Source of the DNA: Rubinisphaera italica | GTDB lineage: Bacteria; Planctomycetota; Planctomycetia; Planctomycetales; Planctomycetaceae | Assembly (NCBI RefSeq): GCF_007859715.1 | Contig: NZ_SJPG01000001.1 | Coordinates: forward strand, 5,808,527-5,872,526 | Length of the DNA: 64,000 bases | Direction: 5' to 3' | In this document: positions 16,844 to 26,400 of the stretch, in pieces | Layout: every line of letters starts with the position of its first letter | Numbering within the stretch: the first letter of the stretch is position 1 | The notes under the pieces: model-generated | The model's input: only the letters and a program-made list of their open reading frames with translations | Database searches by the model: none | Told to the model about the DNA's origin: nothing | Made by a program: the position numbers and the translations under genes

Positions 16844-18418
16844 ATGAAATCCATTTTGCTTTGCAGTCTCTTCAGTGCCCTTTTAAGTATTTCCTCACTA
16901 GCCGAGGCCAAGTCGCCGAATTTTGTCTTCATTCTGGTGGATGATCTGGGCAAGCAGGATCTGGGAATTGAAGGCTCGGAGTTCTACGAAACACCGAATA
17001 TCGATTCGCTGGCTCAAAAAAGTATGCGATTTGATCGAGGCTACTCGGCCTGTCAGGTTTGCAGTCCTTCCCGGGCCGCCATTCAAACCGGAAAGACGCC
17101 CGCCCGTCTGCACATCACCGATTACATTGCAGTCAGACGCAACAATCAACCGGAAAAATGGGGACGGAATACCAAGTTATTGCCGGCTGAATACAAACCC
17201 GAATTGCCACTCTCGGAAACAACAATCGCTGAGGCTCTAAAAGAGCAGGGGTATCACACATTTTTTGCCGGCAAATGGCATCTCGGTGGTGATGGACATA
17301 CCCCTTCTGAACAGGGATATGATGTCAACAAAGGAGGATATCACTTTGGCACGCCGCCGGGGGGATATCATTCGCCCTATAATAATCCCAAGCTGAGCAA
17401 CGATGAACCGGGATCAGAATTGCCGATTCGTCTCGGAAAGGAAACTGCGAAGTTCATTGAGGACAACGCCAAATCCGACGAGCCCTTCTTTGCCATGCTG
17501 TCGTTCTATTCCGTGCATGGACCGATTCAATGCAGTCAGAATCGTTGGGAAAAGTTTCAGGCCAAAGCCGAGAAAATGGGACTGACGAATCGGACCGAGC
17601 CTCGATTTCTTCTCGATCGAACGCAGGAAGTTCGACAGGTCCAGGATCATCCCGTTTATGCCGGCATGATGGCTGCGCTCGATGATGCGGTCGGGCTTGT
17701 ACTGGAATCGTTAAAGAAAAATGGACTGGAAGAGGAGACCGTCGTCATCTTTACTTCCGATAACGGAGGCGTCTCTTCGGGAGATGGGTATGCCACCAGT
17801 TGTCTCCCCTATCGCGGCGGTAAAGGTCGACAATGGGAAGGGGGAACCCGACAACCGTTTTACATTTATTGGCCCGGCGTCACGACTGGTCAAAAAACGG
17901 AAGTCCCTGCAATCGGCATGGATTTTTATCCGACCATTCTCGATATCGCAGGCATTCCACTCAAGCCAGATCAGCATGTGGATGGTATCAGTCTCGTGCC
18001 AGTTTTAAAGGGCAAGTCTGTCGAAGATCGCGAACTGTTCTGGCATTATCCGCACTACGGCAATCAGGGAGGCGAGCCCTCAGCGATGGTTGTCGATGGT
18101 GACTGGAAGCTGATTCATTACTTCGAAGATGGCCGAAATGAACTCTACAATATTTCCGATGATATCGGAGAACAGACCGATATTTCCGAGCGATATCCTG
18201 ATCGTGTCGAGGAACTTTCAGCCTCTCTTAACAACTGGCAGAAGGAAGTGGGGGCAGACTTCCCCAGCCGAAATCAGAAATACAATGAGCAGGCACATGC
18301 ACGATCCTTAGAGAATCTCGAAGAAAAAGGTCTGCCTCGACGAGAGCAGGAGCATGCGAATTATCTCAAGCCGGACTTCAAGCCGAACGGCGGCTGGTGG
18401 GATCAACGAGGCCGGTAA
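16844..18418 (+). CDS. Secreted sulfatase (formylglycine type)
   Basis: A 524-residue type I sulfatase with a signal peptide of about 22 residues (ending AEA). Metal-binding FILVDDLGKQDLG lies at about 29-41, and the formylglycine motif CSPSRAAIQTGK carries Cys73. AGKWHLGGDGHTP supplies the conserved Lys and His, and FTSDNGGVSSGDG gives the second metal-binding acidic pair. The C-terminal ELYNISDDIGEQTDI is the usual family tail. It ends 4 bp before a PhyH-type dioxygenase start, so the two are almost certainly co-translated. Its overall match is to the aryl/glycosaminoglycan-sulfatase-like group, and the substrate is not determinable. Confidence 0.94.
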   Translation: MKSILLCSLFSALLSISSLAEAKSPNFVFILVDDLGKQDLGIEGSEFYETPNIDSLAQKSMRFDRGYSACQVCSPSRAAIQTGKTPARLHITDYIAVRRNNQPEKWGRNTKLLPAEYKPELPLSETTIAEALKEQGYHTFFAGKWHLGGDGHTPSEQGYDVNKGGYHFGTPPGGYHSPYNNPKLSNDEPGSELPIRLGKETAKFIEDNAKSDEPFFAMLSFYSVHGPIQCSQNRWEKFQAKAEKMGLTNRTEPRFLLDRTQEVRQVQDHPVYAGMMAALDDAVGLVLESLKKNGLEEETVVIFTSDNGGVSSGDGYATSCLPYRGGKGRQWEGGTRQPFYIYWPGVTTGQKTEVPAIGMDFYPTILDIAGIPLKPDQHVDGISLVPVLKGKSVEDRELFWHYPHYGNQGGEPSAMVVDGDWKLIHYFEDGRNELYNISDDIGEQTDISERYPDRVEELSASLNNWQKEVGADFPSRNQKYNEQAHARSLENLEEKGLPRREQEHANYLKPDFKPNGGWWDQRGR

Positions 18419-18422
18419 GACG

Positions 18423-19154
18423 ATGACTCCAATTGCCAGTATCATTGAGCACGTTCAACAGATTGAACGGGATGGCTATGCGATCCTCGGCAATGTCTTC
18501 TGTGAAGAAGAACTCGCACAGATTCGCAAGCAGATTGCTTCAGCATTCGCGTCAACATCCGATTCCGTTCGGCACCGAAATGGAGACGTGTATGCGGTTC
18601 GCAATGTGCTTTCGATATATCCCGCTGCAAGAAGTCTCTGGAAGAAACAGCCCTTATTAAATTTGCTCGAACGGACACTCGGAAAAGAATACGGCCTCGT
18701 CCGTGGTTTATTCTTCGACAAACCGCCCATGCAAACCTGGGCCTTGCCGTGGCACAAAGATTTACTCATTGCTGTCCAGCAGGAAAGTGTAAAGTCGGAT
18801 CGCTATTCCAGACCTCGACTGCGAATTGGAGTGCCCCATTCGGAACCACCGCTGGAGGTGCTGCAGTCAATGTTGACACTGCGGATTCACCTCGATGACA
18901 TGACCGCCGAAAACGGTCCTCTGGAAGTTTTGCCGGGCTCACATCATACAGGCAAAGATTTTCGCGTGGCCGGTTTCCGAGAAGAACAATTGACCTGCAA
19001 ATCGGGCGACGTACTTGCGATTCGGCCTCTGGTCGTTCATTCCAGCGGTCGCTCACATCCCGAGACGGACCAACATCGTCGGATTCTACACCTGGAATTC
19101 AGCGGCCTGAAAGAGTTGCCCAGCGGCATAAAATGGTGGGAGTTTTATGATTAA
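18423..19154 (+). CDS. Phytanoyl-CoA dioxygenase (PhyH)-family Fe(II)/2-oxoglutarate oxygenase
   Basis: A 243-residue protein from the ATG at 18423, four bases after the sulfatase stop codon; a longer in-frame reading from 18354 lies inside the sulfatase gene and is unlikely. The PhyH fold is shown by ERDGYAILGNVFCEEELAQI at the start, the metal-binding HxD in LPWHKDLLIAV, GPLEVLPGSHHTG, and the distal His with the 2-oxoglutarate-binding Arg region in PLVVHSSGRSHP. It is expected to hydroxylate a small molecule in the cytoplasm. No signal peptide is present, whereas the upstream sulfatase is exported. The substrate is unknown. Confidence 0.85.
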   Translation: MTPIASIIEHVQQIERDGYAILGNVFCEEELAQIRKQIASAFASTSDSVRHRNGDVYAVRNVLSIYPAARSLWKKQPLLNLLERTLGKEYGLVRGLFFDKPPMQTWALPWHKDLLIAVQQESVKSDRYSRPRLRIGVPHSEPPLEVLQSMLTLRIHLDDMTAENGPLEVLPGSHHTGKDFRVAGFREEQLTCKSGDVLAIRPLVVHSSGRSHPETDQHRRILHLEFSGLKELPSGIKWWEFYD

Positions 19155-19178
19155 GCTGAGACGCCACAATGCCAGGAT

Positions 19179-19550
19179 TCAGCGAGGTTCCTGGGGCAAA
19201 GAATAATCGGGGACCGGTAAATTTGCTCCGCTAATCCCGACTGTCATAAGAACACAGAATGAGATGATTGCCATAAAGGCGTTCATCATGCAGAGCAGGA
19301 TGATCACAGCGCTTATTGGGGAAGCTGGGCGATTTTTCAGTGTCAGAAAGAGCAGATACAGGACAATTGAAAGCCCGATCAGCAGGCCGAGAAAGGGAAT
19401 GAAGGGCCAGCCAGCATCGGCTCTTCGAAACAGCAGCAGACTCCAGAAACGAAACGCGAACATCAGATTCACCGTCGTGAGGATCGCCATGATCATCACA
19501 TGCGAAAACGGAGGCTGCGATCGTTCCTGGTTTGCCTGTTGATTCGCCAT
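19179..19550 (-). CDS. Small polytopic membrane protein
   Basis: A 123-residue protein with three to four predicted membrane helices: VMIMAILTTVNLMFAFRFWS, PFIPFLGLLIGLSIVLYLLF and ISAVIILLCMMNAFMAII. Termini are polar (ANQQANQERSQPP; LPVPDYSLPQEPR). Its ATG shares one base with the ThuA stop codon (TAATG), so it is translationally coupled to the ThuA gene. It probably belongs to a minus-strand operon running from 24773. No family was recognised. Confidence 0.7.
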   Translation of the reverse strand: MANQQANQERSQPPFSHVMIMAILTTVNLMFAFRFWSLLLFRRADAGWPFIPFLGLLIGLSIVLYLLFLTLKNRPASPISAVIILLCMMNAFMAIISFCVLMTVGISGANLPVPDYSLPQEPR

Positions 19551-20449
19551 TATTCGAAGGTACGGGTTTTACATTCGGTTGCAGTTGGGAAGTTTTTGGG
19601 AACATCCGTCAAAGTGACTTTGCCAGTTGCCGCCCATTCGGTGCCACGTTGCAGAGTTGTCTGGAAGCCAACGCAGCTCATGGCTGTAGGATCGTGTCCA
19701 AGGACGGTATGAAAGACGCGTCCTTTTTTATGTTCGAGAACCATTAGCATCGGTTCGATTTCTCCGGAACCACGCGTTTCGGGATCGGAATAGGCAGTCG
19801 CCAGCACGTGCAAATTTCGAGCAGGCCCGCGGAGGCGATCATAAAGTTCGTCTTCACTGTGCATCCATGCAGAAGGCAGTCCTTTCATGATCGGATGATC
19901 TTCATCGAACGTCGTCACGACAAATTCGTGTCGGGATCCGTGGCTGCCGCCGTTGCCAGGCGTCTTATCGAGAATCATTTTGTCGTCGCGAAAGCGAATG
20001 TAAGGTCCAGATTTCTCATTCCGTCCCCCCCAGCCGCCGACGCCAATCAACAGATTGTATTCCGGCCATTGTGAAAACGCGTTGTTAGCCGCGTGAACAG
20101 AAACAAAACCGCCGCCATTCATCACGTATTCGACGAACTCTTTGCGGGTTTGTTCCGGCCACAATTCCCCATTGTAGTTGGAGACGACGACATCGTATTC
20201 AGAAAAGTTCGGACGGAAGCCCGATAGATCCTCACCCTTAGCGGGAGATGTGGCCCGATCGACAGTAAACCGATTCGTCGACTCCAGAATGTCAATCAGA
20301 ATAGGTGAAGTCACTTCCCATTTATGATTGTTCTGGCCATCGACCAGCAGGACGGATAACTTCTTCTCTTCTGCGTGAGAGGTTCCTGTGATCACTCCCA
20401 GGCTCAAGCAAATTGCCAAAAGGGAAAGGGCTCGAATTCGCATCGACAT
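19550..20449 (-). CDS. Secreted ThuA-domain protein
   Basis: The start chosen is the ATG at 20449, preceded by AAGGA eight bases upstream; a frame start at 20479 adds ten residues before the signal peptide. The mature protein carries a ThuA-like (class I glutamine-amidotransferase-fold) domain. [17 protein letters not shown] opens it, then [56 protein letters not shown] and [15 protein letters not shown]. ThuA proteins are linked to disaccharide (trehalose) use in rhizobia. In planctomycetes the role is unproven. A signal peptide ending SHA places it outside the cytoplasm. It lies downstream of two PQQ-like propeller genes. Confidence 0.88.
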   Translation of the reverse strand: MSMRIRALSLLAICLSLGVITGTSHAEEKKLSVLLVDGQNNHKWEVTSPILIDILESTNRFTVDRATSPAKGEDLSGFRPNFSEYDVVVSNYNGELWPEQTRKEFVEYVMNGGGFVSVHAANNAFSQWPEYNLLIGVGGWGGRNEKSGPYIRFRDDKMILDKTPGNGGSHGSRHEFVVTTFDEDHPIMKGLPSAWMHSEDELYDRLRGPARNLHVLATAYSDPETRGSGEIEPMLMVLEHKKGRVFHTVLGHDPTAMSCVGFQTTLQRGTEWAATGKVTLTDVPKNFPTATECKTRTFE

Positions 20450-20529
20450 ATCTGGTTTCCTTGTTGTTAGTGTGGGCAAAAAAACAGCTGCCAGGTAGAA
20501 CCGGGCAGCTGTCTAAAATTCAGTCATCT

Positions 20530-22467
20530 TTAGTTAATTTTAAAACAGTACAGTCGAGAACGATCGGCTACATAAATTTTGCCGTTCGCAATTGTCGGGG
20601 TACTGTAGATCGAAGAGTCGAAAAGGATCTCAGCGAGAACTTCTTCTTCCTTGCCTTCTTTGAGAACGACGAGATCGCCATCTTCATCGCCCAGAAAGAC
20701 CTTGCCATCGACAACCATGGGTGAGCCCCAGATCGCTGCGAAGGCATCATATTCCCAGTATTGTTCGCCTGTTTTGAAATCGAGGCAGTGCAGGAAGCCA
20801 CTCAAGTCTGGTGCGTAGACGAGACCATCGTGAATGGCGACCGTTGAAATTGTTCTGCGATAGATCAAATCTCCCTTTCGGCCTGTGATCGAACCATCTT
20901 CATCGACACCACCAAAATGCCAGATTTGTCCGGAATTGGGATTAGGTGCATTTTCTGGTGTGACCGGAGAGACATCTCCTTTTTTCGTCGCATCAATCCG
21001 GTAAATGTGTCCGACCCCTTCGCCGTGTTCCGGGTCCTGTCCGACAGAGAGAACAACACTGTTATCAAGGAAAACGGGAGTTGAGATCAAAGCGTTGCGG
21101 GTTCCGCGTCCGCCCAGTTCCCATTTGGAATCTTTCGGATTCAAATCGAACTTCCAGATGATTTCACCTGAAGTGATATCGAAGGCATACAACCAGCCAT
21201 CTCCGCCCGGCATATAAACCTGAGTCACGCCATTGACTTCGCCAATCGCTGGTGAAGACCATTGACCGTGCAGAATCTGATCGAACGGCTCATTCGATTC
21301 CCAGACAACTTCGCCAGTGTTCTTATTGATACACAGGAAGCTTGGAGCTCGTGGAGAAGGAATTTCCAGATGAGCTTCATCGACACCATTGGAGGTGACG
21401 AGGAACAGATAGTCGCCATGAATCACTGGAGAACTGGTTGCCAGGTTGTGAGGAAAGACTCCGAGTTCCTCAATCATGTCGAGAGACCAGATAATGTCGG
21501 CATCCTGTTTCTCATGATCGACTTCTTCGGTGTAGACACCATCGTTTTCGTCATCGAGAAAACCATCAAGATCGAGACACATCACTTCACAGCGGTTCGT
21601 TGCCAGATAGACCTTGTTATCTTCTACGAGGGGAGTCGAGCAGATGCCTTGCTCTGGCCAGTCGTTCACGCGTCCCTGAGGAAGTTTTTCGCGAGTCAGC
21701 TGCCAGAGAAATTCTCCCGTTTGATCATCAAAGCACAAGACGACTCCTCGATCGCCTTCATGCTGCGGACGATATTCTCCACCATTGTTAGTTCCCACGA
21801 GAACTTTGCCATTGGCAACGACGGGGTTACCGTAAGTCTGAGAACCGAGTCGAGCGGTGAAGATCAGATTCTTACCTTCTTCAGCTTCAAGAGCTGGCTC
21901 AAAGTCGAGTGAAACACCCGTCGTTTTATTCACCATATTACGGCTTGGATCACCACCCCACATCGGCCAGTCCCCAGCGACAGTTCCTTTTGCGGCAGCT
22001 GGTTTTGCATCTGCAGGTTTGCTGTCAGCTTTGGCCAGTTCCATTTTTGGATCAGTCGCTGGCTTAGGCGGAGTCGCTTCAGTTGTAGTGCCTGCAGGTT
22101 TGGCATTTGCTTCCGGAGTTTCAGGTGCAGCGACCGGAGGAGTTTTCATTTCCGGCTTGGCAGTACTTTTCTCAGGAGGTGCTGGAGTTTCTGTTGTTGT
22201 TTCAGGAGCAGGAGACGCTGTTGCGGGCTTCATTTCCTCTTCGTGTTCGTGGTCGCCGTGGTCGTGGTCGTGATCACCATCATGGTCATGGTCTCCTTCT
22301 TCATGATCATGATCGTGATCATGATCATGGTCTTCCATGCCTTTATCGGGATCGCTCGCAACAGGTTTCGGCTTTTCCTGGCAGCCGCTGCTCCAGACTG
22401 TCAGTGAGGCAAACATAAGCCCCAGTGCAAGTCGGTAGGAAATGGTTTTCCAAGACCATTGAATCAT
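20530..22467 (-). CDS. PQQ-like beta-propeller lipoprotein with His/Asp/Glu-rich linker
   Basis: From the ATG at 22467 (AAGGAAG eight bases upstream) the product is 645 residues. A lipoprotein signal ends in WSSGC at about residue 29. An acidic, His-rich stretch follows, with repeated [23 protein letters not shown] and HEHEEE, and then a Pro/Ala/Thr-rich linker of about 80 residues. The C-terminal ~450 residues are a PQQ_2-type eight-bladed propeller (repeats such as [47 protein letters not shown]). No dehydrogenase partner or PQQ ligands can be assigned, so the propeller is likely a scaffold as in BamB. The His/Asp run may bind metal ions. It shares an operon with the ThuA gene. Confidence 0.88.
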   Translation of the reverse strand: MIQWSWKTISYRLALGLMFASLTVWSSGCQEKPKPVASDPDKGMEDHDHDHDHDHEEGDHDHDGDHDHDHGDHEHEEEMKPATASPAPETTTETPAPPEKSTAKPEMKTPPVAAPETPEANAKPAGTTTEATPPKPATDPKMELAKADSKPADAKPAAAKGTVAGDWPMWGGDPSRNMVNKTTGVSLDFEPALEAEEGKNLIFTARLGSQTYGNPVVANGKVLVGTNNGGEYRPQHEGDRGVVLCFDDQTGEFLWQLTREKLPQGRVNDWPEQGICSTPLVEDNKVYLATNRCEVMCLDLDGFLDDENDGVYTEEVDHEKQDADIIWSLDMIEELGVFPHNLATSSPVIHGDYLFLVTSNGVDEAHLEIPSPRAPSFLCINKNTGEVVWESNEPFDQILHGQWSSPAIGEVNGVTQVYMPGGDGWLYAFDITSGEIIWKFDLNPKDSKWELGGRGTRNALISTPVFLDNSVVLSVGQDPEHGEGVGHIYRIDATKKGDVSPVTPENAPNPNSGQIWHFGGVDEDGSITGRKGDLIYRRTISTVAIHDGLVYAPDLSGFLHCLDFKTGEQYWEYDAFAAIWGSPMVVDGKVFLGDEDGDLVVLKEGKEEEVLAEILFDSSIYSTPTIANGKIYVADRSRLYCFKIN

Positions 22468-22559
22468 GAGTATCTTCCTTTTGAGTAAGATTCGGCCCCC
22501 TTGCATTTGATGAAAGGGGAGAGCCGGTCATATTTTATGAGTTGAGTATTCTTGGGTGA

Positions 22560-24773
22560 TTATTCTTGAGTCACAGAAACATTGTCGATCATCGAATCGG
22601 CCATCGAATAGATGTAAATCCCCGGGCTGCCATTTTCATTCGGATGAGGATCGATCGCTTCAATAGTCCACTCGGTTGGTTCCTCTTTATCGCGTTCCCA
22701 GACCTTACCCAGCACGTGAGCCTCGCCGTCTTTGATTTCGACTTTGCATTTCATCGTGTACCAGACGTCGGGATCGGACCGGAATTTTTCTTCCTTGGCC
22801 ATCCGCAGGTGAGGTGCCCAGCTTTGTATGGCGACTTTGCCATAATTCCCTTTAAGGATGAAGTTGTAACGCTGGACAGTTAGCCCAATACCTGGCAACT
22901 GACGACGGGATTCCTTCATCAGGACATCCGCCTGCATCGTATACCCGGTCATTTCTGGTGGACCCAGCCACATATAAACAGAAGGACGACCTTTATCAGT
23001 AGAATTGATCATCGCAGTCTGACCATCCACTTCAAACGGCTTCAACTTGAGGAAAGAATTCACCCAAGTCGCGGGAACTTGTTTTTCTTTGTAACCTTCA
23101 AAATCCCATTTCCAGTTGCCTTCGGGGAAATAGCGGACGCGAGCGGTCGTGGTTAAATCGCCGGCTTTAGCAGTGACAAGTCCAGACTGCTCCTTGTCAG
23201 CTCCTTCCAGAACCAATTTACTTCCCTGAGCCTTGGCGGCGGTCAGTTTCTCGTCTGGAGTCAATTCAAAATCGAGCGTCTTCAGGAAGACACCGTTTTT
23301 GTTATAGGCTCGCAGTTCGTAATCGATCGAACCGCTGCCTGTTACGCGTGCTTCGTAAGGAATCAATCGCAGAGTTGCGACTTCTTCACTGCCGCTATCT
23401 TCGGCGGCTAACTCAGGAACGGGATCGGAAGTGACTTCATGATCTTTCTTGCCCACACAGATCAATCGATCGCGAGTGCAGAAATAAATTTTCCCATTGG
23501 CGATCGCCGGTGATCCATAAATTTCGTCGTATCCATTGCCTTTGGTGGCGAGTAACTGTGTATGAAATAGCTTCTCGCACTTTTCGCGACTCGGCTTGAG
23601 GATATGAATGTTTCCATTCACTTCCATGACATACAGCTTGCCATCCGCCCAGACGGGAGACCCTTTTCCAACAGTTCCAATTGAGTATTCCCAGAGGATG
23701 TTACCGTTCTTGGAATCGAAGGCAGTCAGCTTTCCGGTATCTGTTACGACGTAAAGAATGCCATCTTTCACGAGCAGACTGGCGTATCCAGCTTTGATGT
23801 CATTAACACGCCAGACGGAACCTGACTCTGTAATGTCGCCAGTCTTTGAAGCATCGAAACATTGCACACGACCAAATTCAATCGTGTCGATGTTGTCTTC
23901 CCCATTGGAGATATAGACGAGATTGCCGTCTGCAACCGGTGAAGAATTCAAACCACGCTTAGAGAGTTTGGCTCCCCAGATCGGTTCACCAGTTCGAGCA
24001 TTGATTCCGTAGATCCCGCCATCAGCGTTTCCGGCGATCAGCATCCGCTGGCCATCAATTACGGTCACAATTGGACAGGAGTAGTTTGTATCGAGTGGAG
24101 CCCCACCAGGAGCAGAAACCCATTGCAGAGCACCGGTCTTTTTATCGAATGCATAAAAACTTTGTTTCGGTGGGGGAGCAGCTGTTTTTCCCCAGTTCAG
24201 ACAAAGAAAACTGACGATGACACGATCTTCATCGATAATGGGTGTATGAGTCCGTCCGCCGTAGCCGGAGATCTTTCCGAATTCTTCAAACAGTGAATAC
24301 TGCCAGAGGACTTTTCCATCGGGATTGTAGCACTTGAAAATTCCGCTGACCGAATGCACATAAACATTTCCGGTTTCAGGATCGCCGACCATTGAAGCCC
24401 AGCCGACGCGAGGGGCAGGAATGTCTGTCTGGAAAACGTTGAACACATCTTTCCAGAGAACTTCGCCCGTCTCAGCATCCCAGCAGACAACCTGTTCACG
24501 AGCGTGAACTTTTTCAACGGGGTCGGTCACATCGTCATTGGTTCGGCAGTTTAAATAGACGCGACCGTTGATCACGATCGGTGTCGAGCGTCCCCCAATT
24601 TCCGATTCCCAGAGCACATTTTCGCCCGTTTCAAGATCGAAACTGCTTGGTAAATTGGTTTCGCGGGAAATCCCGTTCATTTCCGGGCCACGCCAATGGG
24701 CCCAATCGCCAGCGTTCAGCGTTGTCGCGAACACCAGACACAGGGTAAGTCCTGTCAGGTGTGTTAACTTCAT
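22560..24773 (-). CDS. Secreted PQQ-like beta-propeller protein with C-terminal beta-sandwich domain
   Basis: A 737-residue protein with a signal peptide (about 1-21, ending LNA). Residues ~22-430 are PQQ_2 propeller blades, opening with the family start [20 protein letters not shown], with W-motif strands such as [38 protein letters not shown] and [13 protein letters not shown]. Residues ~530-737 form a second domain, possibly a concanavalin-like/DUF1080-type sandwich ([72 protein letters not shown]). This joint architecture suggests an extracytoplasmic surface- or glycan-binding protein. It starts the probable operon that continues into the lipoprotein propeller and ThuA. Confidence 0.88.
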   Translation of the reverse strand: MKLTHLTGLTLCLVFATTLNAGDWAHWRGPEMNGISRETNLPSSFDLETGENVLWESEIGGRSTPIVINGRVYLNCRTNDDVTDPVEKVHAREQVVCWDAETGEVLWKDVFNVFQTDIPAPRVGWASMVGDPETGNVYVHSVSGIFKCYNPDGKVLWQYSLFEEFGKISGYGGRTHTPIIDEDRVIVSFLCLNWGKTAAPPPKQSFYAFDKKTGALQWVSAPGGAPLDTNYSCPIVTVIDGQRMLIAGNADGGIYGINARTGEPIWGAKLSKRGLNSSPVADGNLVYISNGEDNIDTIEFGRVQCFDASKTGDITESGSVWRVNDIKAGYASLLVKDGILYVVTDTGKLTAFDSKNGNILWEYSIGTVGKGSPVWADGKLYVMEVNGNIHILKPSREKCEKLFHTQLLATKGNGYDEIYGSPAIANGKIYFCTRDRLICVGKKDHEVTSDPVPELAAEDSGSEEVATLRLIPYEARVTGSGSIDYELRAYNKNGVFLKTLDFELTPDEKLTAAKAQGSKLVLEGADKEQSGLVTAKAGDLTTTARVRYFPEGNWKWDFEGYKEKQVPATWVNSFLKLKPFEVDGQTAMINSTDKGRPSVYMWLGPPEMTGYTMQADVLMKESRRQLPGIGLTVQRYNFILKGNYGKVAIQSWAPHLRMAKEEKFRSDPDVWYTMKCKVEIKDGEAHVLGKVWERDKEEPTEWTIEAIDPHPNENGSPGIYIYSMADSMIDNVSVTQE

Positions 24774-25249
24774 AACCTATTCCTTTGCGTATGGTTTGGA
24801 ATCGAGGTGTCATTCATGAGGCTGACATCAACTGGACTTGCTTACCAGCGACTTTAATCGGCAATACGAGATCAGTTGATGTAGATATGCAGGTTTATTG
24901 AGTTTACGCATCCCATCATCGCTTGTAAACGATCCCCGCAATTCCAGAGGGGAAACGTTCCTGAAAATGGGTCAAAGAAGACAAATCGAGCCAGTCATGG
25001 CACAGTTTATTCACGATCATTGTGCGTCAGCACAGAGAGTGTTCGAACCAACCCCTGTCAACTGGTGGGTTTGTGATATTCCTACATACGTTATCAGCCT
25101 CACAACCGATGGAAGCGAAATTTCCCAAAACGTCAGTCGCAAAACAGTCATATCCGCTATCGCTCTCGGCTTTTGGGTGCAGTCGTCATTGCATAAGAGT
25201 TTCCACTCCATGCGAAACGATCAGCAAGTCGATGAAAGAGTAGGAGTCA
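24774..25249. other. Gene-free divergent region
   Basis: This region lies between the divergent propeller (minus) and FtsQ-like (plus) genes. A plus-strand frame at 24898-25323 is open but runs through the family A repeat, whose translation (ARSASECV, THSLALRV) is an artefact, and it has no ribosome site or family match. I find no RNA gene and no clear promoter. The repeat element follows at 25250. Confidence 0.5.
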
Positions 25250-25322
25250 TACAAGCACGAAGCGCAAGCGAGTGTGTTGAGTTTAGGTTCCGGACACACT
25301 CGCTTGCGCTTCGTGTCTTGTA
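25250..25322. repeat. Family A inverted-repeat element, copy 2
   Basis: Left arm TACAAGCACGAAGCGCAAGC plus GAGTGTGT (25250-25277) and right arm ACACACTCGCTTGCGCTTCG plus TGTCTTGTA (25294-25322), with one extra T in the right arm. It sits upstream of both divergent neighbours, so it cannot be acting as their terminator. Confidence 0.85.
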
Positions 25323-25362
25323 AAATTCTGTAACAAATTAAACAAGTAATTAAGCAATTTCC

Positions 25363-26304
25363 ATGTCAGCAAAAAAAACAACAGACACAGACGCACCGCG
25401 CGGGTTCTTCCGTCGCTGGAGAAGCTGGTTGTACGATCCTCGCGTGATTGTCGGGTTGATCATCTTGTGTGCTGCGCCGTTTCTGGGAAATCTGTTGAGC
25501 AAATCCGGGACAGATTTCACCACTCTGCCCGAATATCAGGTCGACCGCCGTACAATTCAGCTGAAGGAAGTTCCCGAATATCTGCCAGTAGATCTGCTCG
25601 AAAGAACCTGGCAGCGAGCAGGGCTGGGGCAAACATTTTCCATACTCGAACCTGATTTGGCAGAACGCATTGGCCACGCATTTGAAGAATCTCCCTGGGT
25701 TCGCAAGGTGATTCAGGTTCGGCTGCAATACCCGAACCGAATCGATCTCGAACTGGAATATCGCCAGCCTGTCGCTCTTGTGCAGTTACAGCAAGGTTTT
25801 TATCCCGTCGATCGCGATGGCATTCTGTTGCCGTCGATGGACTTTTCTGTCAAGCAGCTAGACGGCTATCCGGTTATCGAAGGAATTGAATCTGTTCCTC
25901 GCGGAACTGCTGGAAACCACTGGGGAGACTTATCGGTCTGGGGAGCAACGCGATTAGCCGAGATGTTTCTGGCTGAAAGTGAGAATGGTTCACTGTGGGA
26001 TCGTTATCAGTTTGTAAAAATTCGTGTCGATGGAAGAGCTGCTGCTCAGGCACAGACCGTCGAAGAATTGCATCAGGTTGCCTATCGGCTGATCACGAAA
26101 AAAGGGAGTGAAGTGATCTGGGGCGTTGCTCCGGAAGTTCCCGACCCGACTGAGCCGAATGCCGAAACAAAAATGAAACGGCTCGAAATGTACCTCCGGG
26201 ACTTCGGCGGTCTGCAAACGGCTCAGGGACCGGTCGAAATTGATCTTCGCCGCTGGAAAGATATTGCGCGACGCTCACTGCCTCAGCAAGGTGTGACGAG
26301 ATAA
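25363..26304 (+). CDS. FtsQ/DivIB-like cell division protein
   Basis: A 313-residue bitopic protein with a basic cytoplasmic tail (residues 1-26), one membrane helix (about 27-45, RVIVGLIILCAAPFLGNLL) and an extracytoplasmic part. Residues ~95-160 match the end of the FtsQ POTRA domain and the start of the FtsQ beta domain: ESPWVRKVIQVRLQYPNRID, LEYRQPVALVQ, then YPVDRDGILLP. The PWV-x-K-V/P-x-R-I/E-x-x-PVA/VD-x-x-G series is what FtsQ proteins share. FtsQ links early and late divisome proteins by binding FtsB/FtsL. The gene is separate from the ftsL-ftsI pair, 11 kb away, and is followed by a PqqD-M50-HlyD gene. I call it FtsQ-like rather than FtsQ because the N-terminal POTRA part is weak. 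Confidence 0.7.
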   Translation: MSAKKTTDTDAPRGFFRRWRSWLYDPRVIVGLIILCAAPFLGNLLSKSGTDFTTLPEYQVDRRTIQLKEVPEYLPVDLLERTWQRAGLGQTFSILEPDLAERIGHAFEESPWVRKVIQVRLQYPNRIDLELEYRQPVALVQLQQGFYPVDRDGILLPSMDFSVKQLDGYPVIEGIESVPRGTAGNHWGDLSVWGATRLAEMFLAESENGSLWDRYQFVKIRVDGRAAAQAQTVEELHQVAYRLITKKGSEVIWGVAPEVPDPTEPNAETKMKRLEMYLRDFGGLQTAQGPVEIDLRRWKDIARRSLPQQGVTR

Positions 26305-26400
26305 ACACGCTTAGTTCAGACTTTAATTGATATATAAGAGTGGGTAATGTAAGTCGATCTGCTTCGTCAACCTTTCGCATAACTCCCTGAAGTCTTTCCC

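Noticed and set aside
24898..25323. A 141-codon plus-strand frame upstream of the FtsQ-like gene
   Set aside because: It runs through a family A repeat, whose translation gives the artefact ARSASECV...THSLALRV, and it has no ribosome site or family match.
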